DNA of 64,000 bases from Roseobacter sp. (lineage in GTDB: Bacteria; Pseudomonadota; Alphaproteobacteria; Rhodobacterales; Rhodobacteraceae): positions 69,291 through 133,290 of the forward strand of contig PCCY01000004.1 in NCBI GenBank assembly GCA_002731875.1. Reading direction: 5' to 3'. Under the pieces are notes generated by a model. The model was not told the DNA's origin, ran no database searches, and saw only the letters and a list, made by a program, of their open reading frames with translations. Shown in pieces: positions 9,507 through 21,928 of this stretch. The position numbers were made by a program, and so were the translations under genes. The number at the start of each line of letters is the position of its first letter. The stretch's first letter is position 1.

Positions 9507-10928
9507 TCACACGCTCAGCTGCTCCGGTGGGCTGTCCAGAAGCTGACGCAGTCGGGTGATCGCATGTTCGAAACTGGCAAGCGTCACACCGGCATTGATC
9601 GCCAGCCGGACCGCATGGGGCGCGCGCGCGTCGCGGCAGACGAAATCTTCGGCTGACCTGATTTGCACCCCTTCCACTTCGGCGGCCTGGCAGAACGCAC
9701 CGGCCCGCCACCCCACCGGCAGGCGCAACCACAAAAACGGTACATCCGCCCGCCACGCGACGTCAAAACCACCCAGAATATTCACGGCGCTCTGGATATA
9801 GGTGTTGAAACCCAAACGGGTGTTTTCAGCCACCGTATCGATATCCGGATCGGTAAGAAGCTTTGCACACAGATCAAGCAAGGGAGTTGCGAGGCCAAAG
9901 CAGTTATATTCCGCCACCCGCCTGAGATCCGGGGTGCGCCCGTCCGGAGCGATCGCAAAGCCGATCCGCAACGCCGGGGTCAAGGTTTTGGCCAACGACG
10001 ATACATACCATCCCCGCTCCGGCGCGAGCATGCGGTAGGTCGGCGCACGATCCACGCGCATTCTGTAACAGTCATCCTCGACAATCTGCAGATCATGGCG
10101 GCGCGCCACTTGTACCAACTCTTCGCGCCGCGCCGCCGGGGTAAAACCGGCTGTGGGGTTGTGGACCTCTGGTGACGTGCAGAAAATCTGGGCGTCATAA
10201 GCTTTTGCCGCCTCCTCCAACGCTTCTGGAATCACACCGTTCTGATCCATGGCAACGGGGATAACATCCGCTCGCAGCAGTTCGGCAGCCCGGCGGAATC
10301 CGGGATAGGAAAGTTCCTCGATCAGGATCGCCGGTCTTCGCCCTTGCAAGATTGATTGAAATACCAGCGATAAACCGTTCTGCCCCCCATGAGACAAGAC
10401 AACATCGCTTTGCGAAAACGCCCCTAAAGGTGTACCGGTCAGCCAACGCACGACCGCTTCGCGCGCGCCCCGCGCCGCTGACCGGCTTGGATAATGCATC
10501 ACACCCAGTTTCTGATCGTTCGACACCTCGACCAACAGCCTGCGGATCAATGCCTCCTGGCCTACAGATGGCAGGTGGGGCGAAAACATATTGACCTTGA
10601 ACTTGTCGGTCTGGCCTTCGATGTCGCCGTGATGCGCTATTACGTCGATCTCGGCCGGTGTTTCAGGGGCGGGGCGTTGCGGTGCCGGCATCACAAAAGT
10701 ACCGCGCCCCACTTCGGCTTGCAGCACCCCGGCGTCGGTCAAGACCGTGTAGGCCCGCGCGACCGTGCCGGGGGTCACCCCTAGTGTCCAGGCCAATTCG
10801 CGTACCGGAGGCAACTTCTGATTGGCGGCCAGGTCACCGTTGGAAATACCATTTCGTATCATTGTAACAACGGTCTTGTATTTAGGCCCCTGCCCGTCAA
10901 TGAGAGTAGGTTGCCAAATTGTACCCAT
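9507..10928 (-). CDS. MocR-type regulator (GntR DNA-binding plus aminotransferase fold)
   Basis: The 473-residue product has an N-terminal winged-helix GntR domain (residues about 15-80: LPPVRELAWTLGVTPGTVAR, then GRGTFV). A fold-type I aminotransferase domain follows, with PLP-binding Lys314 in SSLAKTLTP and the VEDDCYRM motif at 283-290. MocR proteins use the PLP domain as a sensor of vitamin B6 or amine/amino-acid ligands. It is divergent from the DUF1127 gene; repeated TGTACC motifs fill the shared intergenic region and are its likely operators. The ligand and regulon are not evident. Confidence 0.92.
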   Translation of the reverse strand: MGTIWQPTLIDGQGPKYKTVVTMIRNGISNGDLAANQKLPPVRELAWTLGVTPGTVARAYTVLTDAGVLQAEVGRGTFVMPAPQRPAPETPAEIDVIAHHGDIEGQTDKFKVNMFSPHLPSVGQEALIRRLLVEVSNDQKLGVMHYPSRSAARGAREAVVRWLTGTPLGAFSQSDVVLSHGGQNGLSLVFQSILQGRRPAILIEELSYPGFRRAAELLRADVIPVAMDQNGVIPEALEEAAKAYDAQIFCTSPEVHNPTAGFTPAARREELVQVARRHDLQIVEDDCYRMRVDRAPTYRMLAPERGWYVSSLAKTLTPALRIGFAIAPDGRTPDLRRVAEYNCFGLATPLLDLCAKLLTDPDIDTVAENTRLGFNTYIQSAVNILGGFDVAWRADVPFLWLRLPVGWRAGAFCQAAEVEGVQIRSAEDFVCRDARAPHAVRLAINAGVTLASFEHAITRLRQLLDSPPEQLSV

Positions 10929-10968
10929 TACAATGTTTCTCTTTTCAAAATGTACCGAGGTTTGTACC
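10918..10968. promoter_or_regulatory. Probable MocR operator: repeated TGTACC sites
   Basis: TGTACC occurs at 10920-10925, 10951-10956 and 10963-10968; the last two form a direct repeat with a 6-bp gap. The first lies in a small palindrome (ATTGT ... ACAAT, 10918-10934) covering the mocR start codon. MocR regulators are known to bind direct repeats near their own promoter, so autoregulation and control of the divergent gene is inferred. Confidence 0.5.
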
Positions 10969-11025
10969 TATGTTTTATGTTATCACGCAACATTGTGTCA
11001 ATACAATTATGAATAGGAGATTTTC

Positions 11026-11256
11026 ATGACACAGACCCTGACCATTTCACACGAAACGGTGGCGATCCTTAACCAGCGCAACACGCCAGCAGTCGCGGTA
11101 TTTGCGGTTAAATTTGCGGTCTATGTCACGAAACTTGCATCACGTCGCCGCACACGCAAAGCTTTGGCACGTCTAGAGCCGTGGCAATTGAAAGACGTGG
11201 GACTCACATCTGAACAGGCTCATGATGAGTCTATTCGGGTGTTCTGGAAAGCGTAA
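11026..11256 (+). CDS. DUF1127 (YjiS-like) small protein
   Basis: The 76-residue product ends in a DUF1127 domain: a basic stretch SRRRTRKALARLEPWQLKDVGLT followed by EQAHDE. Arginine-rich DUF1127 proteins are short, abundant and often stress- or regulator-controlled; some bind RNA or act in phosphate and carbon metabolism in related bacteria. An AGGAG-like ribosome binding site precedes the ATG, and a strong terminator follows, so it forms a single-gene transcript divergent from the MocR regulator. Confidence 0.85.
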   Translation: MTQTLTISHETVAILNQRNTPAVAVFAVKFAVYVTKLASRRRTRKALARLEPWQLKDVGLTSEQAHDESIRVFWKA

Positions 11257-11289
11257 CATCCCTGTGGCGCTTGCCAGACCTCTTCACTC

Positions 11290-11315
11290 GGGCCGGTTTT
11301 GACCGGCCCTTTTTT
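11290..11315 (+). terminator. Rho-independent terminator after the DUF1127 gene
   Basis: An 8-bp perfect stem (GGGCCGGT / ACCGGCCC) with a 4-nt loop runs into six T residues, 33 bp past the stop codon. Confidence 0.92.
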
Positions 11316-11340
11316 ATTGCGCCTCTGAATAATGGTACAA

Positions 11341-11760
11341 TTATTTAGGTGGAATTGAATAGGTCAATGATGCGCGCGCGACGGGATCCTCAAGGCCTTC
11401 GGAATATACCAGAACGTCGCAGACCGACAAAAGCCGCCCAAGCTTGAGCAATCGGGTCTTGGCAACCAAGTCAACATTGGCGGCAGGCTTGCGCATGAAA
11501 TCAATCGAGCAATTGGTGGTCACCGCCAGCGCCTTGGGGCCAATACGTGCCAACGTCATCAAGTAGGCGCTGACGTCAGCGAGCGCGAAAATTGACGGAC
11601 CCGATACTGTACCACCGGGACGCAGGTGCCGATCATGCGTGAGCAATCTTGTCGTCAGATCGGTTTCCCCAACGTGGTCGATCGCAAAATCCTTGGCGAC
11701 CTGCTTGAACACATCGTTCATAAAAACCGCCAGCGCGTCGGCATCCATCAGAATTGGCAT
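11341..11760 (-). CDS. PaaI-type hotdog-fold thioesterase
   Basis: The 139-residue product has the hotdog-fold signatures of the PaaI/YbgC-like acyl-CoA thioesterase group: HDRHLRPGGTVSGPSIFALADVSAYL around the long central helix, and TTNCSIDFMRKPA for the next strand. A likely general acid/base Asp lies in that central helix. It is divergent from an enoyl-CoA hydratase family gene 57 bp away, so both may serve acyl-CoA turnover. The exact substrate is unknown. Confidence 0.85.
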   Translation of the reverse strand: MPILMDADALAVFMNDVFKQVAKDFAIDHVGETDLTTRLLTHDRHLRPGGTVSGPSIFALADVSAYLMTLARIGPKALAVTTNCSIDFMRKPAANVDLVAKTRLLKLGRLLSVCDVLVYSEGLEDPVARASLTYSIPPK

Positions 11761-11817
11761 ACTTGTCCTCCGTCATATGTCGGGGTTACGCTCTGGGAAA
11801 ATCGCAAGGGGTGCAAG

Positions 11818-12603
11818 ATGACAATGCTGGAAATAGATCGTGACGGTGCGGTAGTTCACCTGACCATGAATGCACCCGGGCGTCTGAACGCGCTGTCTGA
11901 CGAAATGCTTGCGGCGTTGACCGATGCGCTGGATGATATCGCGCAGACACCCGAAGCAAGAGTCGTCACCCTTGCAGGGCGTGGCAAAGCCTTTTGCGCG
12001 GGGCATGACCTTAAACAAATGACGGCACTGCGCCAATCAGATGATGGCGGGGCGGCCGGTTTCAAGGACCTGTTCGACAGATGCAGCCGTCTGATGGCGC
12101 GCATCCAGGCTATGCCGCAGCCGGTAATCGCTTCTGTACATGGCATTGCCACCGCTGCAGGCTGCCAACTGGTGGCGACCTGCGACTTGGCCGTCGCTGC
12201 CGAAGGTACCAGGTTCGGGGTCAATGGCGTGAATATCGGCTTGTTCTGTTCAACGCCGATGGTCGCGTTAAGCCGCAACGTTCCTCGTAAGCAAGCTTTT
12301 GAAATGCTGACCACCGGGGATTTCATAGAGGCTGACCGAGCACGGGAAATCGGGTTGGTTAACCGTGTTGTACCCGAACATATGCTGGCCATGGAAACGC
12401 AAGCGTTAGCCCAGCAGATAGCCTCCAAGCTGGGAGTCGCTGTGAAAATCGGCAAGCAGGCTTTCTATGAACAGCTGCAAATGCCCGTTGATCAGGCTTA
12501 TATCTATGCAGGGGATGTGATGGTCGAAAACATGCTGCACGAAGACACGCAGGAAGGCATTCAGGCGTTTTTGGAAAAACGAGATCCTGAGTGGCGTCAG
12601 TAG
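11818..12603 (+). CDS. Enoyl-CoA hydratase/isomerase family protein
   Basis: From the ATG at 11818, with an AAGGGG ribosome binding site, the product has 261 residues of crotonase fold. CoA/oxyanion-hole segments are visible: GKAFCAGHDLKQM and VHGIATAAGCQLVATCDLAVA. The glutamates typical of hydratases are replaced around AGCQLV and GVNIGLFCSTP, a pattern seen in the ECHDC3-like subgroup, so hydratase activity should not be assumed. The open frame extends upstream to 11626 but that part overlaps the divergent thioesterase gene and is not expected to be coding. Confidence 0.88.
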   Translation: MTMLEIDRDGAVVHLTMNAPGRLNALSDEMLAALTDALDDIAQTPEARVVTLAGRGKAFCAGHDLKQMTALRQSDDGGAAGFKDLFDRCSRLMARIQAMPQPVIASVHGIATAAGCQLVATCDLAVAAEGTRFGVNGVNIGLFCSTPMVALSRNVPRKQAFEMLTTGDFIEADRAREIGLVNRVVPEHMLAMETQALAQQIASKLGVAVKIGKQAFYEQLQMPVDQAYIYAGDVMVENMLHEDTQEGIQAFLEKRDPEWRQ

Positions 12604-12686
12604 CGCGAAATAGATTGTTTCCAGTGTGATGTAGATTGTTCAGTTTTTAATGCTAGCAATCTGGACTTATTTGGGGCACGAATAAG

Positions 12687-12704
12687 TTAAGACAAACGTC
12701 TTAA
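12687..12704. repeat. Small palindrome upstream of trmFO
   Basis: TTAAGAC and GTCTTAA are perfect inverted arms of 7 bp with a 4-nt centre. It is the size of a dimeric regulator operator but could also be a minor hairpin. It precedes the larger 12713-12779 hairpin by 8 bp. Confidence 0.35.
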
Positions 12705-12712
12705 TGATTTTG

Positions 12713-12779
12713 GGTCGTCGCCCGCGGAAGGTCCCTCCGGGTCAGCTCTCACTGACCGGCCATTCCCGCAGCGACGACC
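12713..12779. ncRNA. Strong 67-nt imperfect hairpin, possible structured RNA
   Basis: The outer 9-bp arms GGTCGTCGC and GCGACGACC are perfect complements. Inside, GCGGAA pairs with TTCCCGC (one bulge), then short GG/CC helices, then a terminal 6-bp stem GGTCAG / CTGACC with a CTCTCA loop. It lies in the 276-bp gap between the hydratase gene and trmFO. No T-run follows on either strand, so it is not a standard terminator. It could be an sRNA, a leader structure for trmFO-gluQ, or a DNA-level palindrome; the strand is undetermined and I recognise no known family. Confidence 0.4.
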
Positions 12780-12879
12780 TCAAAAACTTTCTCTTCCGAG
12801 AACGCGGTACCCCTAAATCATCAAGTTGCACACGCGCAGAGCTATTGCGCCGCGTTGCGCCCTGCCCTACATCGCTGGC

Positions 12880-14244
12880 ATGACACACACACTTCACATC
12901 ATTGGCGGCGGTATGGCCGGGTCCGAAGCTGCTTGGCAGGCAGCGAACGCAGGTATCTCGGTCGTTATCCACGAGATGCGCCCCACTGTCGGAACATTTG
13001 CTCATCAAACCGGCTTGCTGGGAGAGATGGTATGCTCAAATTCTTTCCGATCGGACGATAGCGAGCAAAACGCCGTTGGATTGCTGCACTGGGAAATGCG
13101 CGCTGCCGACGGTCTGATCATGGCTTGTGCGACCAAACACCGTTTGCCCGCAGGCGGTGCCTTGGCGGTGGACCGTGAACCGTTCGCGCAATCGGTCACC
13201 GATGCTCTGAATGCTCACCCGAATATCACTGTTGAATACGGGGAAATAACGGAATTGCCGGGCGATGGTCACTGGATCATTGCGACCGGTCCTTTGACAT
13301 CGGGCAATCTGGCCGATGCGATCGCCGCGGAAACCGGGGCGGAAGCGCTCGCGTTTTTTGATGCGATCGCTCCGATCATTTATTACGACAGCATCGACAT
13401 GAGCAAGGCGTGGATGCAATCGCGCTATGATAAAGGCGAGACCGAGCAAGAGCGGACCGCCTATCTGAATTGCCCCATGAACAAGCAGCAGTATGAGGCG
13501 TTTATAGACGCCCTGCTGGCCGCGGATAAAACCGAATTTCACGAAGGTGAAACCGCTGGCTATTTCGACGGGTGTTTGCCGATCGAAGTCATGGCAGAGC
13601 GCGGTCGCGAAACCTTGCGTTTCGGCCCGATGAAGCCGGTGGGGCTGACCAATGCCAATGATCCTGACAACAAACCCTATGCTGTGGTGCAACTGCGGCG
13701 CGACAACAAGCTGGGCACGCTGTATAATATCGTCGGTTTTCAGACCAAGATGAAATACGGCGCACAAGGTACGGTGCTTCGGATGATTCCCGGTTTGGAG
13801 AATGCATCTTTCGCGCGGCTTGGCGGGATTCATCGCAATACGTTTCTGAATTCTCCCACGTTGCTGGACAGTCAAATGCGTTTGCGCAGTCGGCCCAACA
13901 TCCGCTTTGCGGGACAAATCACCGGTGTCGAAGGTTATGTAGAAAGCGCGGCCATGGGGCTGCTTGCAGGCCGCTTGGCGGTGGCAGAGATCAAGGGCGA
14001 AGCCGCGGCACCCCCACCACCGACCACCGCAACCGGCGCGCTGATTACCCACATCACCGGCGGTGCCGACGCCAAGACATTTCAGCCCATGAATGTGAAT
14101 TTCGGGTTATTTCCATCTGTTGAAGGGCTAAAATCCGGTCGGCGCGGACGTAAAGACCGATACAAGGCCTATACCGACCGCGCCAAGCAGGATTGGCAGG
14201 CGTGGCTGGATGGCACCTTGATGCCGCGTGATGTTTCGCACTAG
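12880..14244 (+). CDS. trmFO: Methylenetetrahydrofolate-tRNA (uracil-5-)-methyltransferase
   Basis: The 454-residue product is TrmFO, which uses 5,10-methylenetetrahydrofolate and FADH2 to make m5U54 in the T-loop of tRNA. The N-terminal FAD-binding motif is [15 protein letters not shown], the CSNSFRSD motif follows near residue 50, and the C-terminal NVNFGLFP segment is family-typical. The start at 12880 (MTHTLH) fits the family; the frame is open to 12826 without homology. It overlaps the start of gluQ by 14 bp, so the two tRNA-modification genes are probably co-translated. Confidence 0.95.
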   Translation: MTHTLHIIGGGMAGSEAAWQAANAGISVVIHEMRPTVGTFAHQTGLLGEMVCSNSFRSDDSEQNAVGLLHWEMRAADGLIMACATKHRLPAGGALAVDREPFAQSVTDALNAHPNITVEYGEITELPGDGHWIIATGPLTSGNLADAIAAETGAEALAFFDAIAPIIYYDSIDMSKAWMQSRYDKGETEQERTAYLNCPMNKQQYEAFIDALLAADKTEFHEGETAGYFDGCLPIEVMAERGRETLRFGPMKPVGLTNANDPDNKPYAVVQLRRDNKLGTLYNIVGFQTKMKYGAQGTVLRMIPGLENASFARLGGIHRNTFLNSPTLLDSQMRLRSRPNIRFAGQITGVEGYVESAAMGLLAGRLAVAEIKGEAAAPPPPTTATGALITHITGGADAKTFQPMNVNFGLFPSVEGLKSGRRGRKDRYKAYTDRAKQDWQAWLDGTLMPRDVSH

Positions 14245-15091
14245 GTTCGCGCCGTCGCCCACGGGCCCCTTGCACCTGGGGCATGCGTATTCTGCGATAC
14301 ATGCTCATGACATGGCGATGGCTGCGGGAGGGCAGTTTCTGGTACGCATTGAGGATATCGACACATCGCGCGCCCGCGAACACTGGGAAGCGCAAATTTA
14401 TGACGATCTGTCCTGGTTAGGGTTGCGGTGGCCCGAGCCGGTGATGCGCCAGTCAGATCGAACCGCGGCCTATGCAGAGGCATTGGATCAGCTTTGGGAT
14501 ATGGGAGTGCTGTACGCGTGCACCTGTTCTCGCCGCGATATTCTCGAGGCGGCAAGCGCCCCGCAAGAAGGGGTGCCGGTTCACGGACCTGACGGGTTGA
14601 TCTATCCCGGTACCTGTCGTCCGGCGCGAACTGCGGCTCAGCGGGATCGGCCCGTTGCGGCCACCTTGCGTCTTGACGTTCAAGCATCACTAATGCCTGA
14701 CGATGTGTTTAGCTTTATTGAAACCGGGTCTGGCCCCGAGGGAGAGACCGGAGCCATCCGCTTTTCCGGTCGTCAGGTTATTTCCGACATTGGTGACGTG
14801 GTTCTTGCGCGACAATCCATGGCCGCAGCATATCACCTAGCCGTGGTCTTGGACGATGCCGCGCAAGGGATCAGCCACGTGGTGCGCGGGCAAGATCTAT
14901 TTGAGGCCACAAAGATTCACGTGGTATTGCAGCGCCTGCTGGGTCTGCCGACTCCGGTTTATCATCATCATCGGTTGATCCGCGACGAAAGCGGTAAACG
15001 GCTGGCCAAACGTGACGACGCTCGTGCGATTTCCGCGTTTCGGAAGGACGGGGTGTCAATGCAAGAATTGCGTGAAAAATTAGCTCTTTAG
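14231..15091 (+). CDS. gluQ: Glutamyl-queuosine tRNA(Asp) synthetase
   Basis: The 286-residue product is a truncated glutamyl-tRNA synthetase without anticodon-binding domain. It matches GluQRS, which glutamylates queuosine-34 of tRNA-Asp. It has [15 protein letters not shown] (HIGH-type signature), the zinc-binding set CTC...Y...C (YACTCSRRD and YPGTC), and a degenerate [16 protein letters not shown] at 14231 is preferred; a GTG sits directly before it at 14228. Translationally coupled to trmFO. Confidence 0.93.
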   Translation: MFRTRFAPSPTGPLHLGHAYSAIHAHDMAMAAGGQFLVRIEDIDTSRAREHWEAQIYDDLSWLGLRWPEPVMRQSDRTAAYAEALDQLWDMGVLYACTCSRRDILEAASAPQEGVPVHGPDGLIYPGTCRPARTAAQRDRPVAATLRLDVQASLMPDDVFSFIETGSGPEGETGAIRFSGRQVISDIGDVVLARQSMAAAYHLAVVLDDAAQGISHVVRGQDLFEATKIHVVLQRLLGLPTPVYHHHRLIRDESGKRLAKRDDARAISAFRKDGVSMQELREKLAL

Positions 15092-15100
15092 ACCGATGAT

Positions 15101-15460
15101 TTAATCAATCACATTCATAGTTACCTTTTCTTCACCGTCTTCGATCAGCGTATAAAAACAGCTGCGCCGTCCAGTGTGGCAGGCAGCACCTGTTTGTTTC
15201 ACCTGCATCAACAGGCAATCGCGGTCGCAATCAATACGCATCTCGACCAACTCTTGCACGTGGCCGCTTGTGTCGCCCTTGCGCCAAAATGCCTGGCGCG
15301 ATCTGCTCCAGTATGTGACGCGGGCGGTCGACAGGGTTTGGCCGATTGCTTCCGCGTTCATCCAGGCCATCATCAACACCTCACCTGTCGCGGCATCCTG
15401 CGCAATGGCGGGAATTAACCCTGCTTCGTTAAAATTCAATGTGCTGGGATCAAAATCCAT
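15101..15460 (-). CDS. hisI: Phosphoribosyl-AMP cyclohydrolase
   Basis: The 119-residue product is stand-alone HisI, third step of histidine synthesis. It shows MMAWMNAEA near the start, [19 protein letters not shown], and the metal-binding [11 protein letters not shown] plus HTGRRSCFY with the three conserved cysteines. The separate hisE half is not fused, as usual in alphaproteobacteria. Convergent with gluQ, 9 bp apart. Confidence 0.96.
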   Translation of the reverse strand: MDFDPSTLNFNEAGLIPAIAQDAATGEVLMMAWMNAEAIGQTLSTARVTYWSRSRQAFWRKGDTSGHVQELVEMRIDCDRDCLLMQVKQTGAACHTGRRSCFYTLIEDGEEKVTMNVID

Positions 15461-15535
15461 GACGTCGCCTTCACTTTATTTTTGCATCATCCGCGTGGAG
15501 GTTTATGTAGGTTCTAAGCGCGGAAAGGAACAGCC

Positions 15536-15991
15536 ATGAGTGACGAGACAGACCTAATCAAGCTCTATTCGGCCCGCATTCTGGGGCTTGCGACCGATAT
15601 CCCGCATCTTGGCAGACTGGATCACCCCGATGCCAGCGTCACGCGGCGATCACCTTTATGTGGTTCGACCGTAACCGTTGACGTTGTTGTACAGGACGGA
15701 AAGCTTGCCGATATGGCGCAGGATGTCAAAGCTTGCGCTTTGGGTCAGGCATCGGCAGCGGTGACCGGATCCGCGGCGATAGGCGCCTCGCTAGAGCAGG
15801 TTCAAACCGCTCGGGACCAACTGAAGGCAATGTTGAAAGGGAAAGGCCCCGTCCCAGCGGCACCTTTCGACGGGTTCGAGGTCCTGATGCCCGCCGTGGC
15901 CTATAAAAACCGCCATGCGTCTATCCTGCTGGCGATCGAGGCGTTGACCGAAGCGATGCAGCAGACGCAAGCGTTGGCCGACAACCGTTAA
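15536..15991 (+). CDS. Iron-sulfur cluster scaffold (NifU/IscU/SufU-like)
   Basis: The 151-residue product has the U-type scaffold fold with three cysteine regions: SPLCGSTVTVDV, a VKACALGQAS segment and, in place of the last family cysteine, a C-terminal helix region without one. This matches the SufU/NifU-like proteins annotated in Rhodobacterales rather than canonical IscU. It may deliver or hold Fe-S clusters, but the missing third cysteine leaves this open. Divergent from hisI. Confidence 0.8.
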   Translation: MSDETDLIKLYSARILGLATDIPHLGRLDHPDASVTRRSPLCGSTVTVDVVVQDGKLADMAQDVKACALGQASAAVTGSAAIGASLEQVQTARDQLKAMLKGKGPVPAAPFDGFEVLMPAVAYKNRHASILLAIEALTEAMQQTQALADNR

Positions 15992-16009
15992 TTTCCATCT
16001 AACTGCTCA

Positions 16010-16049
16010 CAAAAAAATGCGCCGCACATCCCAACGGGATGGCGGCGCA
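16010..16049 (-). terminator. Rho-independent terminator for the 42-residue membrane protein gene
   Basis: On the minus strand TGCGCCGC and GCGGCGCA (8 bp), extended by ATCCC/GGGAT inside, are followed by a run of seven or more T residues. It faces leftward transcription from 16328. On the plus strand no T-run follows, so it does not serve the NifU-like gene. Confidence 0.85.
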
Positions 16050-16199
16050 AGTATGCGATTATCGTGACGGCACGTGTTGATCACAGCCAGAGGGGACATT
16101 CCGGCTGACAGACGAAGGACAAGGAAATTTCGTCAGACGCATAAAGTTTGGGACAGATGCGCAGGTTAGATCAAAACAGCACGATTACGCAGGCAGATG

Positions 16200-16328
16200 T
16201 CACATGAACGCAGGAAGATGCAGCCCGACCACCAACATTACGACCAAGGCAGCCGCCCCTGCGGCATCCTGTAAAAGAGTGTCTTGCGACCGTTTTACAA
16301 TGGCTTTGACGGTATTGAAGGTTGTCAT
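16200..16328 (-). CDS. 42-residue single-helix membrane protein (unrecognised family)
   Basis: A short minus-strand frame from ATG at 16328 to TGA at 16200. The product begins MTTFNTVKAIVKRSQDTLL, a basic amphipathic start, followed by a hydrophobic helix AAALVVMLVVGLHLPAF. A good ribosome binding site (GGAGAGA) lies just upstream and a strong terminator follows at 16010-16049 on the same strand, so it is a complete small transcription unit. The plus-strand 68-codon frame covering this region (16204-16410) is judged a shadow. Function unknown; possibly a small inner-membrane regulator or assembly factor. Confidence 0.65.
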   Translation of the reverse strand: MTTFNTVKAIVKRSQDTLLQDAAGAAALVVMLVVGLHLPAFM

Positions 16329-16425
16329 GTTCTCTCTCCGTTCCTGTTGCTACTTTGTTCTCACTTATGACGGCGTCTGTAAAGAACTTTCTGAGAACAT
16401 AAGCAAATAAATTGTCAGGGAACGG

Positions 16426-20666
<4,241 letters not shown>

Positions 20667-20708
20667 CTAAATACGCAGCGTTGCCAAGCAGGTCTAGTTA
20701 TATTGAGG

Positions 20709-21428
20709 CTATATCCCCACGGCAAGTTTCTGTGGGGCGGGTTGCATGGTGGGTTCGGGATCACGCAGAACATAGCCACGCCCCCACACGGTTTCGATGT
20801 AGTTCTCGCCGCCGGTTGCTCTGCTCAGCTTTTTGCGCAATTTGCAGATAAAGACGTCAATGATCTTGAGCTCGGGTTCGTCCATCCCCCCGTACAGGTG
20901 GTTGAGAAACATTTCCTTGGTCAGCGTGGTGCCTTTGCGCAGGCTTAGCAGTTCAAACATCTGGTATTCCTTGCCGGTCAGATGAACGAGCTTTTCATCC
21001 ACCGTAACGACCTTGGCGTCCAGATTTACCGACACCAACCCAGTATGAATGATAGACTGGGAATGACCCTTGGAGCGGCGGATAATCGCATGGATACGCG
21101 CGACCAGCTCTTCGCGGTGAAAGGGTTTGGTAAGATAGTCGTCAGCACCAAACCCAAAGCCCTTTATCTTGTTTTCTGCGTCGTCCGCGCCCGACAGTAT
21201 CAATATCGGCGTTTCAATTCGGCTCAGGCGTAGCTGTCGCAGCACTTCGTGGCCATTCATATCCGGCAAATCCAGATCCAGCAGGATCAAGTCATAGTCA
21301 TACAATTTCGCAAGATCGATTCCCTCTTCCCCCAAATCGGTAGCGTAGGTATTCAAGTTTGCATGCGTCAGCATCATTTCGATACTCTTCGAGGTGGTCG
21401 GGTCATCTTCTACCAGCAGTACACGCAT
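20709..21428 (-). CDS. ctrA: Cell-cycle response regulator CtrA
   Basis: The 239-residue product is CtrA: receiver domain with phospho-acceptor Asp51 ([14 protein letters not shown]), KPF motif in YLTKPF, and an OmpR-type winged helix ([26 protein letters not shown]). In Rhodobacterales CtrA mainly controls motility, chemotaxis and gene-transfer-agent expression and is usually not essential. It lies downstream of sciP on the same strand, and a perfect CtrA box 55 bp upstream of its start supports autoregulation. Confidence 0.97.
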   Translation of the reverse strand: MRVLLVEDDPTTSKSIEMMLTHANLNTYATDLGEEGIDLAKLYDYDLILLDLDLPDMNGHEVLRQLRLSRIETPILILSGADDAENKIKGFGFGADDYLTKPFHREELVARIHAIIRRSKGHSQSIIHTGLVSVNLDAKVVTVDEKLVHLTGKEYQMFELLSLRKGTTLTKEMFLNHLYGGMDEPELKIIDVFICKLRKKLSRATGGENYIETVWGRGYVLRDPEPTMQPAPQKLAVGI

Positions 21429-21482
21429 TCTGTCTCTCCGCTCAAATCAATTGGGTACAGCCTGTACCGTGGATAAAATATA

Positions 21483-21497
21483 TTAATCACACGTTAA
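21483..21497. promoter_or_regulatory. CtrA binding site TTAA-N7-TTAA
   Basis: TTAA at 21483-21486 and 21494-21497 are separated by exactly 7 bp, the full CtrA consensus. It lies 55 bp upstream of the ctrA start in the sciP-ctrA gap and is probably autoregulatory. Confidence 0.75.
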
Positions 21498-21524
21498 TAA
21501 TGAGCAACTTAAAACACAAGCAAC

Positions 21525-21803
21525 TTAAAGTTGTCTATATTTTTGAAGAGCTGTCGTGCGTAACGCGGTTTCCCCGTGCTCCGAGACTGCACGCACCCAT
21601 TCCGCGAATTCGTCAGCGCTGATATGATACCGCTCTAGCGCATCCTGTTGGGTGATCAGATCATGCATGACCGCCCGTACCACGGCGGCCTTGCGCGATG
21701 CGACCCATCTGCTGGTGGATCGGGCAGGCAGATCCGCACAACTGAACGTCGACCCATCCGGTAGGGTGACAAAGCGCGGTCCGGCGACTTTCTTCAAATA
21801 CAC
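21525..21803 (-). CDS. sciP: CtrA inhibitor SciP (DUF1153)
   Basis: The 92-residue product matches SciP/DUF1153: an N-terminal LPDGSTFSCADLPA segment and the helix-turn-helix-like RWVASRKAAVVRAVMHDLIT with SADEFAEWVRAVSEHGE. In Caulobacter SciP binds CtrA at promoters and blocks CtrA-dependent transcription in G1. It precedes ctrA by about 96 bp, the common order in Rhodobacterales, and diverges from mnmA. Confidence 0.93.
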   Translation of the reverse strand: MYLKKVAGPRFVTLPDGSTFSCADLPARSTSRWVASRKAAVVRAVMHDLITQQDALERYHISADEFAEWVRAVSEHGETALRTTALQKYRQL

Positions 21804-21872
21804 AAGATTTCTCCCATTTAGCTGCTTTGGCTATATGGAAGTACCGGACTTAAAGACGTATGAAGCCCTCTC

Positions 21873-21902
21873 TTGAGAGTAGGTCGTATTTTCTGATATT
21901 AT
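21873..21902 (+). promoter_or_regulatory. Candidate promoter for mnmA
   Basis: TTGAGA (21873-21878) and TATTAT (21897-21902) are 18 bp apart and end 26 bp before the mnmA start. It is a reasonable sigma-70 match by eye only. Confidence 0.35.
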
Positions 21903-21928
21903 GCCTCAAACTTCCCGGAGACACCACA

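Noticed and set aside
12742-13008. Minus-strand 88-codon frame over the trmFO start
   Set aside because: Overlaps the conserved trmFO N-terminus and the hairpin; composition is shadow-like.
16204-16410. Plus-strand 68-codon frame
   Set aside because: Opposes the better supported 42-residue minus-strand gene with ribosome binding site and terminator; no recognisable features.
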